Numbered from the stretch's first letter, positions 1-9,459 are shown. The stretch is DNA of 64,000 bases from Crocinitomicaceae bacterium (GCA_030830895.1 JAURMC010000014.1:124001-188000), one strand, 5' to 3'. Made by a program: numbers and translations. Notes: generated by a model from the letters alone, not told the origin.

Positions 1-1
1 C

Positions 2-649
2 GTTACGCGCTTTATGTTTGCTTTTGTTTCATTAGTATTCTCTGTTTACTTGTTTACTGGGATGTTCGGTCATCCGCTTAAATTAATTGATGGCATTGCA
101 CCGCCAAGGACCCATTCAGAGGATAACTTTCGTTTCAACAACGGAGGACTTGAAACAGGAGTTAAACAAGATTCAATCACCGATAAATATTCAGCAGACA
201 TGCATCCGGTTGGGGATGGTTCAATTTTAGTCTTCCATGATTTATATAAAGGGCGCGCCTATGCGAAAGAACGTAACCTACCGATTTTGATGGACTTTAC
301 TGGCCATGCGTGTCAAAACTGTCGTAAAACAGAGTCTACCGTTTGGACCAATGATGAAATTAGGCCTATTCTGCAAAAGAATTTCGTGATTATTTCACTC
401 TACGTTGACGACCATCAACCCCTCCCCGAAAGTGAGCAACGTTACTCCAAGGAATTGGGCGGAAAAATTCGTGATGTTGGTAATAAATGGGCTGAATTTG
501 AAGTGATTAATTACAAGAGCTTCCAGCAACCGCTCTATGTAGTAACCGATCATGAAGGAAAGGATTTAACTGAAACCATCGGTTACACCCCTGAAATTGA
601 AAGCTACAAACAATTCTTACTCAAAGGGATTCGTAAATTCAACCACTAA
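2..649 (+). CDS. DsbD-like thiol:disulfide interchange protein, C-terminal part (5' end outside window)
   Basis: The reading frame is open from base 2, so this is the C-terminal part of a longer protein cut by the window edge. The first residues are hydrophobic, which fits the end of a membrane segment. A thioredoxin-like domain follows, with the redox motif CQNC in the context DFTGHACQNCRK; this is the form typical of the periplasmic C-terminal domain of Bacteroidota DsbD/CcdA-type proteins. That domain passes electrons from the cytoplasm to periplasmic disulfides. The stop codon directly abuts the topB start, so the two genes are probably co-transcribed. The family assignment is good; the substrate cannot be told. 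Confidence 0.8.
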   Translation, partial: VTRFMFAFVSLVFSVYLFTGMFGHPLKLIDGIAPPRTHSEDNFRFNNGGLETGVKQDSITDKYSADMHPVGDGSILVFHDLYKGRAYAKERNLPILMDFTGHACQNCRKTESTVWTNDEIRPILQKNFVIISLYVDDHQPLPESEQRYSKELGGKIRDVGNKWAEFEVINYKSFQQPLYVVTDHEGKDLTETIGYTPEIESYKQFLLKGIRKFNH

Positions 650-2419
650 ATGAAACTGTGTATTGCGGAAAAACCGAGTGTCGCACGAGATTTGGCTCAA
701 ATTTTAGGCGCATCTACTCGGAAAGAGGGGTATTTTGAGGGAAACGGGTATTGGGTGAGTTGGACCTTTGGTCATTTGTGTACGCTGAAAGAACCTGAAG
801 ATTATAATCCAAACTGGAAGCAATGGCGCGTTGAGGACTTACCTATATCTCCTGAACAGTTTGGAATTAAAGTGATTAAAGACGAAGGGGTGCAGCGACA
901 ATTCAATGTACTAAAATCCCTCGTTGCACAATGTGAAGAAGTGATCAATTGTGGGGATGCGGGACAAGAAGGTGAATTGATTCAACGCTGGGTACTTTTG
1001 AAAGCAGGGTGTAAAGTACCGGTTAAGCGCTTGTGGATTTCTTCACTTACCGATGAAGCCATTAAAGAAGGTTTTTCCAAGCTTAAAAATGGGGAAGAAT
1101 TCGACAATTTGTTTGCCGCGGGTAATTCCCGAGCCATTGGTGATTGGATGCTCGGCATCAACGGAACACGACTCTATACCAAAAAATTTGCCCCAGCAAA
1201 AATGACCCTGTCCGTAGGTAGAGTGCAAACCCCTACCCTCGCCATGATCGTTCAACGGCAAAAAGAAATCAATGCATTTAAATCCGAAACCTACTGGGAA
1301 CTTAAAACGATTTATAGAGAAACAGAGTTCCTCTGTCAAATTGACCGCTTAAAGTCTGAAGAAAAAGCCAAGAAAGGCTTAGCGTATTTGAAAGATAAAC
1401 CCTTTAAAATCACTTCCTTTGAACAAAAAGAAGGAAAGGAAGGAAACCCGAGATTGTACGACTTAACCTCCTTACAAGTAGATGGTAACAAACGTTACGG
1501 ATTTAGTGCCGACGAAACGCTTAAGCACGTTCAAAGCCTTTACGAGAAAAAGCTGGTGACCTATCCCCGGGTTGATACCACTTACCTCTCCGAAGATCTT
1601 CACCCCAAAATACCCAATGTATTAAAAGGGCTCAGAGATTACAGCAGATTTACTGAATTTTTGCTGGAAAAGCCCATTCCAAAAACGAAAACTATTTTCG
1701 ACAACAGCAAAGTTACCGACCACCATGCTATAATACCTACGGGCATTGTACCTTCAGGAATTTCACCGGATGAACATAAAATATACGACCTAATTGCTCG
1801 CCGGCTAATCGCTGCTTTATATCCAGAATGCAAAGTTTCGAATACCACCGTAATGGGTCAAATAGATCAACTAGCATTTAAAGCAACTGGGAAGCAGGTA
1901 TTAGACAAAGGTTGGCGTGTGGTATATGAAGACCTCGATCAAAAAGTGCAGAAAAAAGGTGAATCTGAAGATAAAATCTTACCCCTCTTTACCGAAGGCG
2001 AAGAAGGTCCGCATGAACCCTTTATGCATCAAGGCAAAACCTCAGCGCCCAAACCCTATACCGAAGCCACGCTCCTAAGAGCCATGGAAACCGCTGGAAA
2101 ATTGGTAGAGGACGAAGAAATGCGTGAATTAATGAAGGAAAACGGAATTGGAAGACCCTCAACCCGATCCGCCATTATTGAAACCTTATTCAAACGAAGG
2201 TACATCGAGAAAAAGAAAAAGAACCTCATCGCTACGGATACCGGCATGCATTTAATTGACACCATTAAAAACGACCTACTCAAAAGCCCTGAACTGACTG
2301 GTCAATGGGAACATAAGTTACGTCAAATGGAACGTGGACTTTACGACCCTAAGCAATTCAAAGCTGAACTTTTTCAAATGGTTCGCGAATTAACCGATGA
2401 GGTAATTTTCGGTTATTAA
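650..2419 (+). CDS. topB: DNA topoisomerase III (type IA)
   Basis: 589 residues. The N-terminal TOPRIM domain starts MKLCIAEKPSVARDLA and carries the metal-binding GDAGQEGELI segment. The active-site tyrosine is Y305 in TYPRVDT, the standard type IA signature. The C-terminal GIGRPSTRS motif is also typical. The enzyme cuts and passes single strands to relax or decatenate DNA during replication and recombination. It is shorter than E. coli TopB (653 aa), and I see no C-terminal cysteine zinc fingers. The ATG follows the previous stop codon with no gap, so translational coupling is likely. Its stop overlaps by 4 bp the stop of the convergent protease gene. Confidence 0.96.
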   Translation: MKLCIAEKPSVARDLAQILGASTRKEGYFEGNGYWVSWTFGHLCTLKEPEDYNPNWKQWRVEDLPISPEQFGIKVIKDEGVQRQFNVLKSLVAQCEEVINCGDAGQEGELIQRWVLLKAGCKVPVKRLWISSLTDEAIKEGFSKLKNGEEFDNLFAAGNSRAIGDWMLGINGTRLYTKKFAPAKMTLSVGRVQTPTLAMIVQRQKEINAFKSETYWELKTIYRETEFLCQIDRLKSEEKAKKGLAYLKDKPFKITSFEQKEGKEGNPRLYDLTSLQVDGNKRYGFSADETLKHVQSLYEKKLVTYPRVDTTYLSEDLHPKIPNVLKGLRDYSRFTEFLLEKPIPKTKTIFDNSKVTDHHAIIPTGIVPSGISPDEHKIYDLIARRLIAALYPECKVSNTTVMGQIDQLAFKATGKQVLDKGWRVVYEDLDQKVQKKGESEDKILPLFTEGEEGPHEPFMHQGKTSAPKPYTEATLLRAMETAGKLVEDEEMRELMKENGIGRPSTRSAIIETLFKRRYIEKKKKNLIATDTGMHLIDTIKNDLLKSPELTGQWEHKLRQMERGLYDPKQFKAELFQMVRELTDEVIFGY

Positions 2420-5400
2420 TCCAATTTCACAAAAGGCTTAACATACTTTGTTCCATCGAAATGTCGAAGTTCAAACCGATAGGTGCCACGGGCAAAATCT
2501 ACCAGATTTATTTCTGTTACAAACCCTTCTAGCTTACCCGATCTGACCTTTCTGCCGGAGGCGTCATAAATGAAATAAGTGGGACGTATTGCATTTGAAT
2601 GCACGAATAGGATATCTTGAACAGGGTTTGGATACAAATCCCATGTGTTATTTTCATCTTCAATTATTCCCGCATTATCTACTACTATTTCGAAACTTAC
2701 TGTATCCGAACAATTATCATTATTAGCGATTAATGTTACCGGATATGTTCCCGGAACCGTATATAAATGGGATGGCGTGAATAAAGTTGAAGAGGTGTTA
2801 TCCCCAAAATTCCAAATATATTGTGTGGCATTATTGGAGGTATTGGCAACCACATTTGCAGTCATACCTACTGTGGAAATGCTCGCTGAAGCCGATACTT
2901 CATCCATAATTAATTGAACCGGCGTACGAGGACTTATGCATGGATCTTTTACGACTTCCCAATCATAGAAATAATAAAAATACGCGGCGCCGGCACTTGA
3001 TCCAGTAATGGAAATCAAACCAGGAATTTCATAGGGAAAAACCGTTCCTGTATTATTCCGATATAAATTCATTTGTGTCCCACCTATGCGGTAATTAATT
3101 CCAGGTTCAACATGAAAATTCAATGAAATTCGAGAACCCCCTGAAGGAATATTTAAAAACCTAGAATCCAATTGGTTACCACTAGCATCCCACAGCGTAA
3201 TTGTTCGATCTCCCGTTGATCCTGCATTTACCCAAGCTGAAACGATGGTTAAAGGTTCATTAACTGAAAAAATGAGGTATTGCGTAGATCCATTATTATG
3301 CTGTCCTCCTGTACCAAAAGAACTATTTAAAGGGCCAACGTATTGGGCCAGATTACTCTCTGAAGATTCAATCCAAACAGTATCGGTTTGTAGTAAGAAG
3401 GTAGAAAAACTTGGTCCGATAGATAATTGGTTTCCATCAAATTCCGAATCATAATAAGTGATACTGCCATTAGCTGTTGCAATCACTGTAACGGTATCTG
3501 GCGAACACACCGTTACGCCTGAAGCCAGAGGCGCCTCTGGACGATCGATCGTAATGTACTGAGCAATGCTGCTTGTATCCATTCCGAAGGCATTTCCGGC
3601 AATCAAAGTAACGGTAAATTGACCATCTTGCGTATACACATGACTTGGAAATTGTAATGTTGAGGTAGTTCCATCACCAAAATCCCAAATCCAGCTAGTT
3701 GGTCCTCCTGTAGATTGATCATAGAAATCTATTTCACCAGTACAACTCGTAATGGTATTTGCTTGAAAATTTGCCACAGGTGGATTGGTTGGTATTTGAC
3801 AACTCCATGTCATTACAAATCCGGCATTGGTCACATAGGTATCGGAGAAAAACTTCAATGTTACAGCCCCATATGTAGAAATGATTACACCTCCATTTGG
3901 CAGTGTGTTTCCAGTATACTGACCAATTAAAGGACTTGTATTGTTAGGGCCATCATAGATATACAAGTAATCGTAATTCGCTTCCAGGTCAAAGCTTGAA
4001 AAATTCAACGTAATACTCGCTGCTCCGATTGGCGCGATGGTTATCTCGCTCGTTACTAAATCTTGATAATTTGCTGCTGCACCTCCTGGGTCAAATAAGG
4101 TTCCTGTGCATGAGGTCTGGGTTTGATTTAATCCCGCGGGATTCATAGTAATGGCACAAGGCAAATTTGGATCTACATTAATATAGTCCACCAAGGTAAA
4201 GGTATCTACACCGCAAGGCCCTCCGCTGGCAATCAAGGTTACTGAGTAGATACCGGGATTTTGATAAGTATGTGATGGATTTATAGCAGTCGATGTCGTT
4301 CCGTCGCCAAAATCCCATTGATATGTGCCAGCATTAAAACTGCCATTTGTAAAATTTACAAGTGCCGGAGACTGGCAATAATCTTGAAAAGCTGTAGAGA
4401 AATCCGCATTCACAGTATATGAGAACGCTGGACCCACCCCAACCGCATACCACGCGTTTGTTGTACTCATCACCTCTGGCGAACAAGCCCCAAATAAATC
4501 TATAGCTGATTGCACAGCATAGAATCGAGCGTCCTGATAATCGGAATTTGGAGTTAGATAAATGGTGTTATTTCTAAAAGCAATACGTGACGCATCAACA
4601 ATCCCTAAACCGTTCACATTATAAACATTGCTGATATCATTGGTCCCAGAGCCACCTACGGTTAGCAAATAATACCAAAAATTCTGAACTCCTGAATTGG
4701 TATGTACTCCACCATTATCTTGTGTTCCCGTATAATAATGGGTTCCCAAATAAGTATCAGGGTCTGAAAATGAATTAGGATTGCTCATGCTTCGAATACC
4801 ATTTCCATTAGGTGTAGCATCCTCACCCATTATCCAATTTAACACATTATTATTAGCAAAGGCCTCTACGGATACTCCAAAAATATCGGAAAACGACTCA
4901 TTTAAGGCGCCAGACTCATTAGAATAAACCAAATTAGAAGTATTGGAAGTAAGCCCGTGCGCAATTTCATGCGCAGTAATGTCAATGGCGGTAAGCGGTG
5001 TGAAAGTTGTTCCATTACCATCGCCATACGTCATACGTTGTCCATCCCAAAAAGCATTATTGTAGTTGGTGTTGTAATGCAAGTAGCTCTTCAGTAAAAA
5101 CCCATTCCCGTCTATACTATTGCGGTTATGAACTTGCCAAAAATAATCGTAGGTCATTTCTGCTCCCCAATGCCCATCACCAGCATAATGATCTTGATTC
5201 GAAGTATTATTCCAATTATTGTCTGCATCAATAAAATCAACTGCAGCGCCATAATTTGACGTGTTATTCAAATCGAAAGTTTGAATTCCATTTCCCCTAC
5301 CTGTTTCACGAAGTCTAAACTGAGATGCAAAATAATCTGCGACTATCGGACGATTACCAGAGTAGGCCGTAACGGCCACACCATTACTGTCCGCGGTATG

Positions 5401-6057
5401 AATTCTGTTTTCCGTTGCCACCACGATATTGCTATGAGCATCGACATAAATGAACTGTCTTGATAAGGGCTCGTCAGCATAGACATCCATACCATAAACC
5501 AAGACGGGAGTGTTATCTGAAGGGTTTGAGTACCACATTAAATTGGGCGCAGGATAATAGCTGGCCTCCATCCCTTGTTCCATTTTTAAAAGGAATTCTT
5601 CTTCCGGCATCTCCCATTTATAGCGAATCGCATTCACATGATTTAAAGCAGTTTCAATCACTTGGTCACTTGAAAAGGAAGGCGTAATCGAACCTGAAAC
5701 CTTAGCTAGTTCCGCATTCACAGAAACCAAATAACTACCATTAACGTGTATTTTTATAATATTATGACGAATAGGAATGCCTTTAAAGGTCAATGAATAG
5801 GTGTAATGATTCCAACCGAGCTGATCTTTAATGTTATTTGTAAGGGAGAACGAATAATCATCGGTTAAATCGAACAATTTATATAAAAAATCCCCGTGGG
5901 ATTCCGGTGCCAAAGTAACTTTTCCATCAAATTTTATGTAGCTTGGAAACGCCTCATTAGGACGTTTCCAAATCGAAACAATGTGTTCTTTTACCCAAGT
6001 TTGTGCGGTTATTTGTACAGATAAAAAAAATAGCAAAGGGAGTAAATATCCTTTCAT
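2416..6057 (-). CDS. Secreted M4 (thermolysin-like) metalloprotease with PKD, CUB and T9SS sorting domains
   Basis: 1213 residues. Order of parts: signal peptide (about 1-19), thermolysin-type propeptide (about 20-210), M4 catalytic domain (about 225-555), PKD (about 560-630), CUB-like (about 640-755), PKD (about 760-845), a jelly-roll-like region (about 850-1040), a third PKD (about 1055-1135) and a C-terminal type IX sorting domain (about 1140-1213). The zinc motif is H363-E-I-A-H367 with the third ligand E387 in GALNES. The sorting domain starts DLYPNPVQD and ends FVKLD. It is probably exported by Sec, moved across the outer membrane by the T9SS, and released or anchored to digest proteins. 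The mature size and substrate are unknown. Confidence 0.93.
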   Translation of the reverse strand: MKGYLLPLLFFLSVQITAQTWVKEHIVSIWKRPNEAFPSYIKFDGKVTLAPESHGDFLYKLFDLTDDYSFSLTNNIKDQLGWNHYTYSLTFKGIPIRHNIIKIHVNGSYLVSVNAELAKVSGSITPSFSSDQVIETALNHVNAIRYKWEMPEEEFLLKMEQGMEASYYPAPNLMWYSNPSDNTPVLVYGMDVYADEPLSRQFIYVDAHSNIVVATENRIHTADSNGVAVTAYSGNRPIVADYFASQFRLRETGRGNGIQTFDLNNTSNYGAAVDFIDADNNWNNTSNQDHYAGDGHWGAEMTYDYFWQVHNRNSIDGNGFLLKSYLHYNTNYNNAFWDGQRMTYGDGNGTTFTPLTAIDITAHEIAHGLTSNTSNLVYSNESGALNESFSDIFGVSVEAFANNNVLNWIMGEDATPNGNGIRSMSNPNSFSDPDTYLGTHYYTGTQDNGGVHTNSGVQNFWYYLLTVGGSGTNDISNVYNVNGLGIVDASRIAFRNNTIYLTPNSDYQDARFYAVQSAIDLFGACSPEVMSTTNAWYAVGVGPAFSYTVNADFSTAFQDYCQSPALVNFTNGSFNAGTYQWDFGDGTTSTAINPSHTYQNPGIYSVTLIASGGPCGVDTFTLVDYINVDPNLPCAITMNPAGLNQTQTSCTGTLFDPGGAAANYQDLVTSEITIAPIGAASITLNFSSFDLEANYDYLYIYDGPNNTSPLIGQYTGNTLPNGGVIISTYGAVTLKFFSDTYVTNAGFVMTWSCQIPTNPPVANFQANTITSCTGEIDFYDQSTGGPTSWIWDFGDGTTSTLQFPSHVYTQDGQFTVTLIAGNAFGMDTSSIAQYITIDRPEAPLASGVTVCSPDTVTVIATANGSITYYDSEFDGNQLSIGPSFSTFLLQTDTVWIESSESNLAQYVGPLNSSFGTGGQHNNGSTQYLIFSVNEPLTIVSAWVNAGSTGDRTITLWDASGNQLDSRFLNIPSGGSRISLNFHVEPGINYRIGGTQMNLYRNNTGTVFPYEIPGLISITGSSAGAAYFYYFYDWEVVKDPCISPRTPVQLIMDEVSASASISTVGMTANVVANTSNNATQYIWNFGDNTSSTLFTPSHLYTVPGTYPVTLIANNDNCSDTVSFEIVVDNAGIIEDENNTWDLYPNPVQDILFVHSNAIRPTYFIYDASGRKVRSGKLEGFVTEINLVDFARGTYRFELRHFDGTKYVKPFVKLD

Positions 6058-6098
6058 AATGTAGCTTAAGTCTTTAAATATAGCTAATTGAACGCTGA

Positions 6099-7997
6099 TT
6101 ACATCCTTTCGGGCGCATTAATACCCAAAATATTTAACCCGCTTTTCAATACCTTGGCAACATTCTCTGAGAGTAAAATACGGGCCGCGCGCAATCCAGG
6201 ATTGATTTCATTTAGGATCGGACTTTGCTGATAAAATGAATTATATGCTTTGGTCAATTCAAATAGGTAATTTGCCAATACGGCAGGCGAATAATTACTT
6301 GATGCTTCAGCAATCGTTTGAGGAAATGCTGCGAGTAATTTAATGAGTTCAATTTCTCCGGCTTCAATCTCCAAAGCGGATTTATCGAATTGAATTAATC
6401 CTGCCTTTCGCAATAATGAATTAATTCGGGCATGGGTATATTGAATAAACGGACCGGTATTTCCCGTTAAGTCTATTGATTCCTCCGGGTTAAAAAGCAT
6501 CCGTTTTTTCGGGTCAACTTTCAATAAATAATATTTCAAGCCCCCCATTCCAATCGATTCGAACAGGTTATGTCGCTCATCTTCGGTTAACTCAGCAATC
6601 TGGCCCCTTTCTTGTGTCATTACTGTTGCCGCATTAACCACCTCTTCCATAAGGTCATCCGCATCTACCACCGTACCTTCCCTAGACTTCATTTTCCCCG
6701 AAGGTAAATCTACCATACCATAAGATAAATGGTAACAATCAGCTGCCCAAGTATAACCTAACTTTTGTAGGATTAAGAACAATACTTTGAAATGATAATC
6801 TTGTTCATTACCTACCGTATAAACGATACCAGACAAGGCTGGATAATCATGAAAACGTTCAATTGCAGTTCCAATATCCTGAGTCATATATACGGCTGTT
6901 CCATCCGCGCGAAGCACCAGTTTTTCATCTAAGCCATCGGGTGTCAAATCAATCCAAACACTGCCATCCGGTTTTTGATAAAACACACCGCGTGCTAATC
7001 CATCCATCACCTGATCTTTCCCCAATAAAAAGGTATCACTTTCGTAGTATAATTTATCAAAATCAACCCCCATGCGTTTATAGGTGACATCAAACCCATC
7101 GTAAACCCAACCGTTCATGGTAGACCATAATAAATAGGTTTCTGGGTCCCTTCCTTCCCATCGCACCAACATATCTTTAGCCGCTCTTAAAATCTCTGTT
7201 TCATTCTTTGCAAGCTCCTTAATTTTATCATAAATCGCAGCTTGCGCTTTTTCGTCCTTGCCTTCAAGGGCCTTGTTTAATTCTTGGAATTTATCAACGG
7301 TGACAGAAGCGGTATTGGAAAAATCTCCAGCATCCCAACGTGAAAGCACTTCTTTAACTTCAAGTTGCAGGTGTTTTTCAAACTCCACATAATACTTCCC
7401 AACTAACTTATCCCCTTTGAGCCCGGAATTAGCGGGAGTTTCGCGTTCGCCGTTAGATTGAATCGGAGCATAACGATGCCAGGCCAACATACTTTTACAA
7501 ATATGAATGCCCCGGTCATTAATTACTTGAGTTTTGATAACTTGATGCCCATGTGCCTTTTTTAATTGAGCCACCGAATAGCCAAGGAAAATGTTTCTGA
7601 GATGACCTAAATGCAGCGGTTTATTGGTGTTGGGCGAAGCATATTCTACCATCACCATATGCTTTGAATTGGGTTCAGAAATTCCAAACGAATCGGTTTG
7701 ATTAATCGAAATGAGTTGATCCGACCAAAAGATTTTGGAAAACACAAAATTTAAAAATCCTTGAATCACCTCGTAATCCGCTACAAACGAAACTTCAGAT
7801 TTCACATGTTTACCAATACGTTCAGCAACCTCTGCCGGCGTTAATTGAAGCGCCTTAGCAAAGGGAAAAACCATTAAGGTAATGTCCCCACGAACTCCTT
7901 TACGGGTTGGTTGAAATTGAATCCAAGATGGATTAATATCAATTCCTAACCATTCTTTTCCTTTCGACAAAAGGATATCCTTCAACGCTATTTCCAT
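6099..7997 (-). CDS. argS: Arginyl-tRNA synthetase
   Basis: Class I aminoacyl-tRNA synthetase charging tRNA-Arg. The HIGH-type motif appears as HLGH after ASPNTNKPL, and the KMSKS loop as KMKSREG, both as expected for ArgRS. The C-terminal anticodon-binding (DALR) domain contains TGPFIQYTHAR. I place the start at the ATG of MEIALKDILL (632 aa) rather than eight codons upstream. This ATG overlaps the last 10 bases of the upstream arginase gene (GAATCATGGAAATAG), which suggests translational coupling. Pairing arginase with ArgRS puts two arginine-using enzymes in one transcript. Confidence 0.96.
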   Translation of the reverse strand: MEIALKDILLSKGKEWLGIDINPSWIQFQPTRKGVRGDITLMVFPFAKALQLTPAEVAERIGKHVKSEVSFVADYEVIQGFLNFVFSKIFWSDQLISINQTDSFGISEPNSKHMVMVEYASPNTNKPLHLGHLRNIFLGYSVAQLKKAHGHQVIKTQVINDRGIHICKSMLAWHRYAPIQSNGERETPANSGLKGDKLVGKYYVEFEKHLQLEVKEVLSRWDAGDFSNTASVTVDKFQELNKALEGKDEKAQAAIYDKIKELAKNETEILRAAKDMLVRWEGRDPETYLLWSTMNGWVYDGFDVTYKRMGVDFDKLYYESDTFLLGKDQVMDGLARGVFYQKPDGSVWIDLTPDGLDEKLVLRADGTAVYMTQDIGTAIERFHDYPALSGIVYTVGNEQDYHFKVLFLILQKLGYTWAADCYHLSYGMVDLPSGKMKSREGTVVDADDLMEEVVNAATVMTQERGQIAELTEDERHNLFESIGMGGLKYYLLKVDPKKRMLFNPEESIDLTGNTGPFIQYTHARINSLLRKAGLIQFDKSALEIEAGEIELIKLLAAFPQTIAEASSNYSPAVLANYLFELTKAYNSFYQQSPILNEINPGLRAARILLSENVAKVLKSGLNILGINAPERM

Positions 7998-8935
7998 GAT
8001 TCGATTAAGGTCCGTGTACAATTGGTAATCAAATCGAGGGCTATTTCAGCCATTCTATTTTTTTTCTCATCCAAGGTTGGATTTACTTCTACGAATTCTA
8101 ATGCCGCCAACTTTGAAGAACGACACAATCCTTCGAGGAGTGATTTTGCTTCTTGCACCGTTAAACCATGGGCCACAGGAGTTCCCGTACCAAAAGACGT
8201 TTCAACTGGGTCCATCGAATCTACATCAAAGGAAACATACATTACATCACAGGCATTCAATTGATGGTTAATTTGTTCCAAAGCATGTTGTACTCCGAGA
8301 GACCGAACCTTTTCCACCGTAATATTGGTGATCTGTTCAGCTTCAATAACCGCGTCTTCTTCCGGTTCAGTACTGCGAACACCAACATATATTAAATCGG
8401 AGAACTTAACTGCATTACTTTTTAATTGATTCCATTGAAGGGATGTTTCGATGTCAACATGATTCCGTTGACATGGCAAGTTATCTACACCCAAGGCAGT
8501 TGCAAGTGGCATGCCATGCAAATTACCTGAAGGTGTGGTATATGGTGAATGCAAATCCGCATGGGCATCAATCCAAACTACTCCAATACGTTTATTGGGA
8601 TAAGCTGCTTTTAACCCATGGAAGGTCCCGCCCGCAGATGCATGGTCGCCAGATAAAATCATTGGGAACCGATTGGAATCCAAGTGTGAAACCAGGGTGG
8701 AAGAAATCGTTTTATAAATTTGTTGCATCCCATCAATTCGTTTCGCTAAAGGATAAACTACAGGACGATCAAGAAGGTGATTTAATTCAGGAATTACTTC
8801 CCAAGGAATCTCCGTAAATAATGGATTCCCTTGAATTCTAGATGCCGCCTGAATTGCAAATGGACCTAAGGATGCTCCCCGAGTTCCTGCCCCTAATTCA
8901 GAGGGATTTATAATAAGTTGGATCGTTTTGCTCAT
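7988..8935 (-). CDS. rocF: Arginase/agmatinase family hydrolase (probably arginase)
   Basis: Ureohydrolase with the binuclear manganese signatures in order: GDHASAGG, DAHADLHSP and SFDVDSMDP. The SGNLHG segment next to DAHAD and the overall length fit arginase (arginine to ornithine plus urea) better than agmatinase, but substrate choice is an inference. The start is placed at MSKTIQLIINP (315 aa). The frame continues 33 codons upstream, but those residues lack family character and lie in the intergenic region before the tRNA relic. It overlaps argS at its 3' end, so the two form a two-gene operon. Confidence 0.88.
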   Translation of the reverse strand: MSKTIQLIINPSELGAGTRGASLGPFAIQAASRIQGNPLFTEIPWEVIPELNHLLDRPVVYPLAKRIDGMQQIYKTISSTLVSHLDSNRFPMILSGDHASAGGTFHGLKAAYPNKRIGVVWIDAHADLHSPYTTPSGNLHGMPLATALGVDNLPCQRNHVDIETSLQWNQLKSNAVKFSDLIYVGVRSTEPEEDAVIEAEQITNITVEKVRSLGVQHALEQINHQLNACDVMYVSFDVDSMDPVETSFGTGTPVAHGLTVQEAKSLLEGLCRSSKLAALEFVEVNPTLDEKKNRMAEIALDLITNCTRTLIESWK

Positions 8936-9023
8936 GGCGTGTTCCGTTGAATAGGAACCATACAAAGATACAAAAGTTGACCATCTGACGATAAGAAAAC
9001 TTTTGGGATTAACTGAAAGGCTG

Positions 9024-9031
9024 TATATTCG
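9024..9031 (+). promoter_or_regulatory. Predicted -7 element for the tRNA-Ala region
   Basis: TATATTCG resembles the Bacteroidota -7 consensus TAnnTTTG (one mismatch). A TTTTGG at 9001-9006 lies 17 bases upstream as a possible -33 element. The expected transcription start is near 9037-9040, just before the damaged tRNA copy at 9042 rather than next to the intact tRNA. Confidence 0.55.
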
Positions 9032-9041
9032 CACTCAGTTC

Positions 9042-9078
9042 GGGGATGTAGCTCATCCGCCGCGGCGGAGGCTAGAGC
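9042..9078 (+). pseudogene. Damaged 5' copy of tRNA-Ala with a 14-bp palindrome in the D-loop
   Basis: Bases 9042-9055 (GGGGATGTAGCTCA) and 9070-9078 (GGCTAGAGC) are identical to the acceptor, D-stem and D-loop of the intact tRNA-Ala at 9099. Between them the intact gene has GTT, while this copy has the perfect palindrome TCCGCCGCGGCGGA (9056-9069). Downstream of 9078 the match is lost: there is no anticodon arm or T arm, so it cannot make a tRNA. The next 20 bases carry only a vague trace (TCAAG) of the anticodon stem. It looks like a partial tandem duplicate 57 bp upstream of the working gene. Confidence 0.75.
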
Positions 9079-9098
9079 AAGTGTGATTCAAGTTTAAT

Positions 9099-9172
9099 GG
9101 GGATGTAGCTCAGTTGGCTAGAGCGCTTGACTGGCAGTCAAGAGGTCGTCGGTTCGAGCCCGATCTTCTCCA
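9099..9172 (+). tRNA. tRNA-Ala (anticodon GGC)
   Basis: A full cloverleaf can be drawn. The acceptor GGGGATG pairs with CTTCTCC, including G3:U70, the alanine identity pair; there is one T-T mismatch at 6-67. The D arm is GCTC...GAGC, the anticodon stem CTTGA/TCAAG has loop CTGGCAG (anticodon GGC), and the T arm is GTCGG-TTCGAGC-CCGAT. The discriminator base is A. CCA is not encoded. A terminator follows within 6 bases. Confidence 0.95.
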
Positions 9173-9177
9173 CGTTC

Positions 9178-9216
9178 GCCCTGCGACGCTGAACAAGCGA
9201 AGCAGGGCTTTTTTTT
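9178..9216 (+). terminator. Rho-independent terminator after tRNA-Ala
   Basis: The stem GCCCTGC (9178-9184) pairs perfectly with GCAGGGC (9202-9208) and is followed by eight T. The loop of 17 bases can pair further inside. It sits directly after the tRNA 3' end. Confidence 0.9.
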
Positions 9217-9251
9217 GCGTAAATTTTTGAGAGATCAGTTTATGCCGAACC

Positions 9252-9428
9252 ATGATTACCCCTATTTATGTCTATTGTACAGATTTCTGCATTACTAGCG
9301 CGAATCTAATGAACATTACCTATGAAGATTTCTGTGCCCTTATCTTTTGTGTGCTTTGGCCATTGATCGCTCTGGGACTTTCATTAACCTTAATCATTCA
9401 ATTACTCCAAAGATTTAAAAATCTGTGA
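9252..9428 (+). CDS. Possible small membrane protein (58 aa), weakly supported
   Basis: An open frame of 58 codons fills most of the gap between the tRNA terminator and the next gene. The first half is Cys/Tyr-rich (MITPIYVYCTDFC). The second half is one hydrophobic stretch of about 24 residues ending in a basic tail (LLQRFKNL), as in a single-pass membrane peptide. An internal ATG at 9309 would give 39 residues and keep the membrane segment. I see no good promoter or ribosome-binding site and recognise no family. It may be chance; conservation of the frame in relatives would decide. Confidence 0.3.
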   Translation: MITPIYVYCTDFCITSANLMNITYEDFCALIFCVLWPLIALGLSLTLIIQLLQRFKNL

Positions 9429-9451
9429 TGTGTTTCCTATAGATTCATTAC

Positions 9452-9459
9452 TACCTTTG
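9452..9459 (+). promoter_or_regulatory. -7 element TACCTTTG before secreted protein gene
   Basis: Perfect TAnnTTTG match ending 4 bases before the ATG at 9464. Transcription would begin at or next to the start codon, giving a leaderless or nearly leaderless mRNA. Confidence 0.6.

Noticed and set aside
8443-8817. Plus-strand frame of 124 codons inside arginase
   Set aside because: Antisense shadow of conserved arginase motifs, with no promoter or recognisable protein features.
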